Source: Candidatus Methanolliviera sp. GoM_asphalt
GTDB lineage: Archaea > Halobacteriota > Methanoliparia > Methanoliparales > Methanoliparaceae
Assembly: GCA_902158745.1 (NCBI GenBank)
Contig: CABGHH010000034.1
Coordinates: forward strand, 1-12,139
Length of the DNA stretch: 12,139 nucleotides
Direction: 5' to 3'
Shown here: positions 7,648 to 12,139 of the stretch, piece after piece
How positions within the stretch are numbered: position 1 is the stretch's first letter
Layout of the letters: every line of letters begins with the position of its first letter
Position numbers and translations under genes: made by a program
The notes under the pieces: model-generated
Seen by the model: the letters and a program-made list of their open reading frames with translations, nothing else
Told to the model about the DNA's origin: nothing
The model's database searches: none

Positions 7648-7850
7648 CTTTGTAATACCTCGCCGAAGATTTTATTTAATTTATTTTTTTATCTCAATTA
7701 CATTTTCATTCTGATCTCTTTTGTCTATATTCATGGTAATACTTTAAAATTTTGTTTTCATTTTGCAGAAACCATAAATACAGCTATTCCAAAACCATAA
7801 ATAGGTAGGTAATGTCATCTAACGTTATCCAATACGAGGCTTAAAATAAA
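7648..7850. promoter_or_regulatory. Divergent intergenic promoter region with twin TATA repeats
   Basis: This gap separates lysA (minus) from the lyase-RFAP synthase fusion (plus). For the plus gene, the 12-mer AAACCATAAATA occurs twice, at 7769-7780 and 7792-7803, 23 bp apart. Each copy contains a TATA-like CATAAATA. Starts about 26 bases downstream would fall near 7802 and 7825. A GAGG at 7836-7839 is the likely ribosome binding site for the TTG start at 7851. For lysA the minus strand is a long A/T-rich run (7671-7690) followed by GAGGT (7661-7657). The exact TATA box for lysA cannot be singled out. The duplicated element could be two start sites or a regulator site that overlaps the promoter. 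Confidence 0.5.
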
Positions 7851-9413
7851 TTGAATCTCGTCGATAAGATAAGGGAGATAGAGGGAGATCTTGGAGGATT
7901 GAGCGCACAACAGAAGCTCCTTTTGACCACCGACGGTTCCATAACGAATACGTTGGAGATACTCATAGGTGGAGAAGTGGGGATCGAAACTCTTCATCAG
8001 AAGATCGTCGAAGCCGATGAAAAGATTGCAGAAAAACTCGGTGTGGCAAAGGAAGACGAAATAAACGAGCGTATAGTTAGAATTTATAATAAAAAGAACA
8101 ATAAAACCCTTATATATGCTATCTCTTATGCTCCGTTGAGGCGGGCGGATAAAGATTTTAGCGAGGACTTATTTAGTGCTGATATCCCTATAGGAAAGAT
8201 AATGGAGAAATACAAGATAGAATCTAGAAGAGAGATCAAAGATATCAATTATACACGTGCAAATGAAGAATTGAGCAAAATTTTTGGTATATTTGAAGAA
8301 GAGATCCTTCTGAGAAGAAATTATAGTATCATAAGAAAAGGGGAGATCTTGATCGATATTTATGAGATCTTCCCCTATGGCAGTTTTCAAAACGAGTTTA
8401 AAGTAATTATAGAGACTCCTTCAAGGCTGCATCTAACGCTCATAGATCTTAATGGAGAAGGGGGAAGGATAGATGGGGGAGTAGGAATAACCCTCGATGA
8501 TCCGAGATTTTTGATCGAGGCAAAGATAGCAGAGAAGACGGACGTTTTTGGATTGGGTGGTTCTCATAACTTCGTCGTGGTGCATACGCCTTCGGCGTGT
8601 TTAGATGAAGAAAAAGATCATATCGTCCGTGCCACCAATATGATGTTAAATCACCTTGGAATTAGGACAGGAGTAGAGTTTAGGGTTAGAAATGATTATC
8701 CGATGCACGTGGGCCTCGGTTCTGGAACCCAAATGTCTATTGCGGCGGGAAAGGCCGTATCAGAACTCTTTGGAAGAAAGTTTAGTACCAGAGAGATCGC
8801 AAGAATCGTAGGTAGAGGGGGGACATCCGGGATTGGAACCGCGGCATTTGAAGGTGGAGGCTTTATTCTGGATGCGGGGCATAGTTTCGGAGAAGTAGGA
8901 GAAAAAAAGGGCTACATGCCATCTTCAGCATCAAACGCTTCACCTCCCCCTCTAATAGTAAGATACGATTTTCCGGAGGATTGGAAGATCGTCCTCGCCA
9001 TACCAGATATTAAAGGATCTCACGGTGACAGAGAGATTGATATATTCCGGAGGTTCTGCCCCATAGATACAAAAGACGTTAGAGAACTCAGCCACCTGAT
9101 CCTATTGAAGATGATTCCATCGCTATTAGAAAAGGATATAGAAAGCTTTGGTGAAGCGGTCAATAGGATTCAAAGGACAGGTTTCAAGAAGGTAGAGGTG
9201 GGGTTACAGCCTGCTTTCATAAATGAATTGATGGAATCGATGTTGGATCTCGGCGCGTATGGCGTGGGATTAAGCTCCTTCGGACCAACCGTCTATGGAA
9301 TCATAGACGATAAAAACAAAGAGATAAAAGAGGGAGTCGGTAGACTTTTGGGTAATAAAAACGCCGTGATAACAAAGGCAAGAAATTTTGGGGCGAAGGT
9401 AAGGACATTTTAA
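7851..9413 (+). CDS. Fusion: chorismate lyase-like domain + beta-RFAP synthase
   Basis: This is a two-domain, 520 aa protein. Residues about 5-182 match the chorismate lyase family (formerly DUF98), which makes 4-hydroxybenzoate from chorismate: LLLTTDGSITNTLEILIGG (23-41), Arg residues in NERIVRIYN, SADIPIGKIM (109-118) and RRNYSI...EIFP with an acidic residue at 172. Residues about 184-520 are beta-ribofuranosylaminobenzene 5'-phosphate synthase, a GHMP-fold enzyme that joins the aromatic acid to PRPP at the committed step of tetrahydromethanopterin synthesis: ETPSRLHLTLIDL (188-200), HVGLGSGTQMS (286-296), GRGGTSGIGTAAFEGGGF (321-338) and GVGLSSFGPTVYG (471-483). The TTG start follows an in-frame TAA three codons upstream and a GAGG eleven bases away; no ATG or GTG is available. 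The fusion implies that the lyase product is passed to the synthase. Each domain assignment is strong. Activity of both halves is inferred. Confidence 0.9.
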   Translation: MNLVDKIREIEGDLGGLSAQQKLLLTTDGSITNTLEILIGGEVGIETLHQKIVEADEKIAEKLGVAKEDEINERIVRIYNKKNNKTLIYAISYAPLRRADKDFSEDLFSADIPIGKIMEKYKIESRREIKDINYTRANEELSKIFGIFEEEILLRRNYSIIRKGEILIDIYEIFPYGSFQNEFKVIIETPSRLHLTLIDLNGEGGRIDGGVGITLDDPRFLIEAKIAEKTDVFGLGGSHNFVVVHTPSACLDEEKDHIVRATNMMLNHLGIRTGVEFRVRNDYPMHVGLGSGTQMSIAAGKAVSELFGRKFSTREIARIVGRGGTSGIGTAAFEGGGFILDAGHSFGEVGEKKGYMPSSASNASPPPLIVRYDFPEDWKIVLAIPDIKGSHGDREIDIFRRFCPIDTKDVRELSHLILLKMIPSLLEKDIESFGEAVNRIQRTGFKKVEVGLQPAFINELMESMLDLGAYGVGLSSFGPTVYGIIDDKNKEIKEGVGRLLGNKNAVITKARNFGAKVRTF

Positions 9414-9468
9414 TCGTGGTCTCTTATGAAGAGAAGGTGTCAAAATTGCATCTCAAAGAACGGGATAA

Positions 9469-9660
9469 TTGAACAACAGAAGAAGCGTAGAGTTCTTATC
9501 TTATAGAGAGTTTGCTGTGGACTATGCACCAAAGCAAGATTACGTAATCATCCTTAAGGAGGAGATCATCGTCATTTTGGATAATTTTAGCTCTCATAAG
9601 GCAAAGGATACTGCTATACAGAGAAACATATTTAAATATCCTAGAGATAAACAAAATAAC
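9469..9660 (+). mobile_element. IS630-type transposase relic fused in frame to the next gene
   Basis: The first roughly 50 codons of the open frame that begins with TTG at 9469 do not belong to the methyltransferase that follows. They read RRSVEFLSYREF...DYAPKQ, then EEIIVILDNFSSHKAKDT, which is the signature of IS630/Tc1-mariner-like transposases around the second catalytic aspartate (the D of ILDNFSSHK). The usual downstream LPPYSPDLNPIE block is missing, and so is everything N-terminal of RRSVEF. A TAA at 9466 lies just upstream in frame. An extra YVIILK segment suggests small rearrangements. The family assignment rests on this short motif. No terminal inverted repeats were found. The relic sits between the RFAP synthase stop and the methyltransferase promoter. 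Confidence 0.65.
9631..9638 (+). promoter_or_regulatory. TATA box TTTAAATA for the MetE-like gene
   Basis: TTTAAATA, within ACATATTTAAATATCC, is centred about 26 bases before the TTG at 9661, the normal archaeal TATA-to-start-site distance. That would give a leaderless or nearly leaderless mRNA beginning at the methyltransferase start, and supports placing that start at 9661 and not 9469. The element lies at the junction between the transposase relic and the gene. This is inferred from sequence and spacing alone. Confidence 0.5.
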
Positions 9661-10689
9661 TTGGTCTTATTCGATGACGTTGGGAGTTATCCTACCCCAA
9701 ATGGATTTAAAAGGAGATGGATTGAAGATTCTATTGAATGTAACGAGAATGAAGAAGAGATCTATGAAATTATAAAAAAAGCTTTTTTAGATAAGATAAG
9801 GGCAGGGGTGGACGTTCCAACTTATCCCCAGTTTAGGAATATGAATTCACAGTTCTTAAACCCGATCAAAAAAGAGGAGGAACCATATCTCATTAGAGAG
9901 GAGAACGCCAATATAAAAGAGATAGAACTCATAGAAGAGATAGGAAGAGATATATTTGAGGAGACCGGTGAGCGTATAAAGTTGAGGGTGTGCATAACTG
10001 GCCCCATAGAATTATATTTGGGTGAATTTGGTGGCAGAAACTACTTTGATATCCTCAAGAATTTATCCAAGAGCATAGATAGGTTTGCAAAAAATTCTAT
10101 TCTAAATAAAAAGCAGATATTCACACACACGATAAGTATAGATGAGCCGAGCATAGGGTTGAATCCCGAGATAAATTTTTCAAGCGAGGAGATTGCCGAA
10201 GCTCTTTCTCTGGCTACAGAAGGGATCAACGTGGATACCGAGATACACCTGCATTCTTCGATCTACTATAAGACCATCTGTGAGGTGGAAGGAATAGATG
10301 TAATTGGGGTGGAGACGGCGAGCGATATGAAGAGAATAAGAACGATAGATAAAGATTATCTGGAAAGGTATGATAAATTTCTACGGGTGGGCATCGCGAG
10401 GACTGATATCTCTTCCCTCTCCGCGGAGATAAATGAAAAATATGACATAAATGTGTGGATGAATACCGATTCACTTTGGAAGGTATTTGAGAGCGAGAGC
10501 GTAAAAAATATAAGAGACCGATTGAATTATGCCTACAGGGAATTTGGAGATTTAATCAGATACGTCGGTCCGGACTGCGGCTTAGGCTCGTGGCCATCCC
10601 AAGAGATGGCTTTTCAACTTTTAAAGACTGTCAGAACTGCCATAGATATCTTCAGAAAAGATTTTAATAAGATGGATGAGATGGCATAA
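9661..10689 (+). CDS. MetE/UroD-superfamily methyltransferase (core methionine synthase-like) with altered zinc site
   Basis: This resembles the C-terminal barrel of cobalamin-independent methionine synthase, found as a stand-alone protein in archaea, where it may move a methyl group from a corrinoid protein to homocysteine. Counting from TTG 9661 (342 aa), motifs in order are DDVGSYPTPNGFKRRW (5-20), CITGPIELY (111-119), SIDEPSIGLNP (159-169), EIHLHSSIYY (194-203), VIGVETASD (214-222) and YVGPDCGLGSW (301-311). Aligned with E. coli MetE, the zinc ligands His641, Glu665 and Cys726 correspond to His198, Glu218 and Cys306. Cys643 corresponds to Ser200, so one cysteine ligand is missing. The open frame continues 5' to 9469, but those codons are transposase-like; 9661 is preferred because of the TATA spacing. 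It could be a methyltransferase other than methionine synthase. tRNA-Glu begins five bases after the stop. Confidence 0.75.
   Translation: MVLFDDVGSYPTPNGFKRRWIEDSIECNENEEEIYEIIKKAFLDKIRAGVDVPTYPQFRNMNSQFLNPIKKEEEPYLIREENANIKEIELIEEIGRDIFEETGERIKLRVCITGPIELYLGEFGGRNYFDILKNLSKSIDRFAKNSILNKKQIFTHTISIDEPSIGLNPEINFSSEEIAEALSLATEGINVDTEIHLHSSIYYKTICEVEGIDVIGVETASDMKRIRTIDKDYLERYDKFLRVGIARTDISSLSAEINEKYDINVWMNTDSLWKVFESESVKNIRDRLNYAYREFGDLIRYVGPDCGLGSWPSQEMAFQLLKTVRTAIDIFRKDFNKMDEMA
10662..10670 (+). promoter_or_regulatory. Possible TATA box for tRNA-Glu inside the methyltransferase 3' end
   Basis: TTTTAATAA lies 25-33 bases before the mature 5' end of the tRNA, a good position for an archaeal tRNA promoter with a very short leader. 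It is within the last codons of the MetE-like gene. Co-transcription with that gene and processing by RNase P is the alternative. Confidence 0.4.
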
Positions 10690-10694
10690 GGTAA

Positions 10695-10769
10695 GCTCCG
10701 GTAGTGTAGCCCGGCCAATCATATCGGCCTTTCGAGCCAATGACACGGGTCCGAATCCCGTCCGGAGCA
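10695..10769 (+). tRNA. tRNA-Glu (anticodon UUC)
   Basis: The sequence folds as a cloverleaf. GCTCCGG pairs fully with CCGGAGC (10762-10768), followed by discriminator A (10769) and no encoded CCA, as usual in archaea. The D-stem is 10704-10706 with 10720-10722, and the loop carries GG. The anticodon loop CTTTCGA (10729-10735) gives TTC at 10731-10733. The T-arm ACGGG/CCCGT is perfect. There are two oddities. Base pair 28-42 of the anticodon stem is C10725 opposite A10739, a mismatch where C-G or T-A is expected. The T-loop reads TCCGAAT, so position 55, almost always U (pseudouridine), is C (10751). There is no intron. The identity is secure; the oddities may be real or assembly errors. Confidence 0.93.
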
Positions 10770-10969
10770 TCTTTCTATCATACAAGATTGATTGGATTAT
10801 ATTTAAAAAATCTCTTCCGTTTATCCATAATCATAGTTCAATGTACCTTGATTGTAAGAATAACGCAATTTACATTCAACTTCACTCTTCAATGAGCTAT
10901 TTAACCTATTTATACTTGCGCATCAACACACTTGTATCATATCCTTATTTTCGTCTCAAAGATCTATTC
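10770..10969. other. Intergenic region between tRNA-Glu and the SIMPL gene
   Basis: This region of about 200 bp is AT-rich and has no convincing gene. It includes an A-run at 10805-10810 (T-run on the minus strand) and several short T-rich stretches that could end transcription on either strand. No repeat or clear hairpin was found. An open frame that runs through the tRNA into this region is a shadow. Confidence 0.5.
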
Positions 10970-11692
10970 TCATTCTCTTATCGCGTACGTGATATCTACC
11001 GTGAGTTGAATCTCCGTCTCACCTGGACTGATAGGAGTAGCCCCTGCAACCTCCATCGTTCTATAATATCCTTTAGATGAAGGGACATAACCTCCGCTCT
11101 CGGAGATGCTAATCGGCTCCCCTAATTCTACATCGTTGAGCTCTGCCAGTTGCTCTGCCTTTTCTCTGGCATCGCCTACCGCTTTTCTTCTTGCCTCCGC
11201 GTAATAAGGCTTTGGATCATCTACGCTAAACCTGATCCCCTCGATTCTGGTGAGGTTTCCCCCTGCTTTTGCCGCGGCGTCGATGATATCTCCTATTTCA
11301 TCTACGTCCCTTATCTTCACCTTGACCATGTTCTTCACCCGATAGGCAACGATCTTTCTCTCCTTCCATACAGGATCTATAGAATAATCGCTCGTCTGAA
11401 TGTCCTTTTCTAATATGCCCTTCTCTTCAAGCGTCGTCATCACATCGTTCATCGCATCTGCTGTCTTCTTCTGTGCCTTCGCCACCTCTTTATCTTGTGC
11501 TTCTATCCCCAAGCTAAGGATACATATATCTGGGACAACGGTCACCTTTCCCTCGCCGGTTACCGAGATCGTTCCTTCTTGATTTGACCTTTGATTTGAT
11601 ATCTTGGCTGGAACAACACTAAAAGCTACCGTTCCAATCAACGCTATTGCCAATATCACCGCTATAACCAAGATTATTTGATATTTTTCCAT
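10970..11692 (-). CDS. SIMPL-domain (DUF541) membrane-anchored or exported protein
   Basis: At 240 aa with an N-terminal hydrophobic segment (residues about 5-29, IILVIAVILAIALIGTVAFSVV), this is either a signal anchor or an uncleaved signal peptide, so the rest should face outside the cell. From residue 40 the SIMPL domain begins with ISVTGEGKVTVVPDICILSLGIE. It continues with a helix carrying AKAQKKTADAMNDVM, the IQTSDYSIDPVW segment, YRVKNMVKVKIRDVDEIGDIIDAA, a conserved ARRKAVGDAREKAEQLA helix and a closing Q-T-hydrophobic strand (IQLTVDITYAIRE). Members are linked to oxidative stress defence in bacteria and to outer-surface assemblies, but the archaeal role is not established. The ATG has only a weak GGT upstream and no clear TATA. 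It is transcribed towards the tRNA and is not in an obvious operon. Confidence 0.85.
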   Translation of the reverse strand: MEKYQIILVIAVILAIALIGTVAFSVVPAKISNQRSNQEGTISVTGEGKVTVVPDICILSLGIEAQDKEVAKAQKKTADAMNDVMTTLEEKGILEKDIQTSDYSIDPVWKERKIVAYRVKNMVKVKIRDVDEIGDIIDAAAKAGGNLTRIEGIRFSVDDPKPYYAEARRKAVGDAREKAEQLAELNDVELGEPISISESGGYVPSSKGYYRTMEVAGATPISPGETEIQLTVDITYAIRE

Positions 11693-12072
11693 TCTTTATA
11701 CCATTATTTTGGATAGCATCTCTATGGATAAACCTATTCTTTATGCAGAATGAAAACTCATGTAGTTGCAAATCTTCGATTTCCGTATGCCAAAAACCTT
11801 TGGTTTTTGAGCACAGTGAAAATGTTCCATTTTCACATGATAAAACGGGGTATGGTGTTGGCTAAGAGATCAAATGAAAGAACTCACGCCATACCGGCAC
11901 AGTCCGAAAATCTAGTGATGGTTTGTTCTTTTTCTCCTGACGACTTCGTCGTGGGATCCCAAAAATCGAAGATTTTTGAGGACATTGAAAATTTCATTGA
12001 AAATTCTCCAAAAATAATATAAGCGAAAAGTTCCTTCAGAAATGTTTATAATTCTGAAAGAGCATATGAGCT
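11693..12072. repeat. Hairpin-rich intergenic block with a diverged tandem copy
   Basis: I see no credible gene here; a 90-codon open frame at 11750-12022 runs through palindromes and is probably not coding. Short-loop palindromes occur at 11770-11782 (AAATC/GATTT, loop TTC), 11791-11809 (CAAAAACC/GGTTTTTG, loop TTT), 11816-11836 (GTGAAAATG/CATTTTCAC, loop TTC), 11940-11952 (ACGAC/GTCGT, loop TTC) and 11960-11978 (CAAAAATC/GATTTTTG, loop GAA). A larger stem pairs 11849-11858 with 11886-11895 (one G-U pair) around a 27-base loop. Bases 11787-11824 and 11956-11993 align without gaps with 29 of 38 identical. In the hairpin the stem change C-G to T-A is compensated. This looks like two copies of one mobile or dispersed palindromic element, or an RNA-structured leader. 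Function unknown. Confidence 0.6.
12045..12052 (+). promoter_or_regulatory. TATA box TTTATAAT for the gene at the right edge
   Basis: TTTATAAT lies about 25 bases before the ATG at 12073, as expected for an archaeal promoter giving a leaderless mRNA. Another TATA-like stretch, AATATAA at 12017-12023, could instead drive a short leader. Either is plausible. Confidence 0.4.
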
Positions 12073-12139
12073 ATGACCAGAATAACCCTCAACTTACAAA
12101 ACTTTTCGCAGAAAGATGCTTTGATGCATATCTTTGAAA
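12073..12139 (+). CDS. Start of an unidentified gene, cut by the window end (uncertain frame)
   Basis: ATG at 12073 opens a frame that is still open at the window end (22 codons, starting MTRITLNLQNF), with an in-frame TGA just upstream at 12067. It is placed correctly for a leaderless transcript from the TATA box at 12045. A competing ATG at 12066 reads MSYDQNNPQLTKLF... in another frame, which looks quite protein-like but meets TGA at 12136-12138. There is no clear Shine-Dalgarno for either. The product is not recognised, and too little is present to assign a family. Confidence 0.3.
   Translation, partial: MTRITLNLQNFSQKDALMHIFE

Noticed and set aside
10676..11080. Plus-strand 134-codon frame across tRNA-Glu
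   Set aside because: It reads through the whole tRNA gene and into the antisense of the SIMPL gene, so it is a chance frame.
11914..11940. Possible C/D box small RNA (GTGATGG ... CTGA)
   Set aside because: The boxes are only about 16 bases apart, the C box is imperfect, and no internal C'/D' pair is visible.
11750..12022. 90-codon plus-strand open frame in the hairpin block
   Set aside because: It runs through several perfect palindromes and a diverged repeat whose changes preserve pairing and not protein sequence, and it resembles no family I know.
1..12139. CRISPR array, prophage, toxin-antitoxin or defence system
   Set aside because: No regularly spaced direct repeats, phage structural genes, nucleases or small paired genes are visible; the window is mostly housekeeping genes.

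Overview
The window is archaeal. The evidence is a pelota/Dom34 homologue, SRP19, an NFACT-family ribosome rescue factor, an ADP-forming acyl-CoA synthetase subunit, a beta-RFAP synthase (the committed enzyme of tetrahydromethanopterin synthesis), AT-rich TATA-type promoters and a tRNA gene with no encoded CCA. The methanopterin gene points to a methanogen, an anaerobic methane or alkane oxidiser, or an Archaeoglobus-like relative. I cannot place it more precisely from the sequence. There is no phage, CRISPR or defence island here. It is mostly chromosomal housekeeping DNA with one transposase relic, one decayed stretch and one hairpin-rich intergenic block.

Layout. Bases 1-995 (+) are the 3' part of an ADP-forming acyl-CoA synthetase alpha-type gene. 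It converges with a two-gene minus-strand unit, 4110-1004: an RqcH/NEMF-type NFACT protein followed by pelota, overlapping by ATGA. Bases 4207-4628 hold the rescue-unit promoter region and a possible decayed coding stretch. Next is a compact minus-strand operon, 7647-4629: lysA, dapF, srp19 and a PHP-domain hydrolase. The srp19 start overlaps the dapF stop (ATGA). The PHP gene appears to start at an ATC codon directly after the srp19 stop. A divergent intergenic region (7648-7850) carries two identical TATA-like elements facing a plus-strand gene that fuses a chorismate lyase domain to beta-RFAP synthase (7851-9413). Downstream is an IS630-type transposase relic, then a MetE-like methyltransferase whose real start is probably 9661, then tRNA-Glu(UUC) at 10695-10769. 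A SIMPL-domain exported protein lies on the minus strand (11692-10970). The right edge (11770-12004) is packed with three-base-loop palindromes and a diverged tandem copy, before a gene cut by the window end.

How the genes fit together. NFACT and pelota serve successive steps of ribosome rescue, and their overlap suggests coupled production. LysA and DapF are the last two steps of diaminopimelate-route lysine synthesis. In the fusion gene, chorismate lyase would make 4-hydroxybenzoate and the RFAP synthase domain would consume it, so one polypeptide would carry two successive steps. The MetE-like protein belongs to one-carbon/methionine metabolism but lacks one usual zinc-ligand cysteine.

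The points most worth checking are the ATC start with a perfect Shine-Dalgarno, the lyase-RFAP synthase fusion, the unusual tRNA-Glu bases, the cysteine-to-serine change in the MetE-like protein, and the hairpin block at the right edge.
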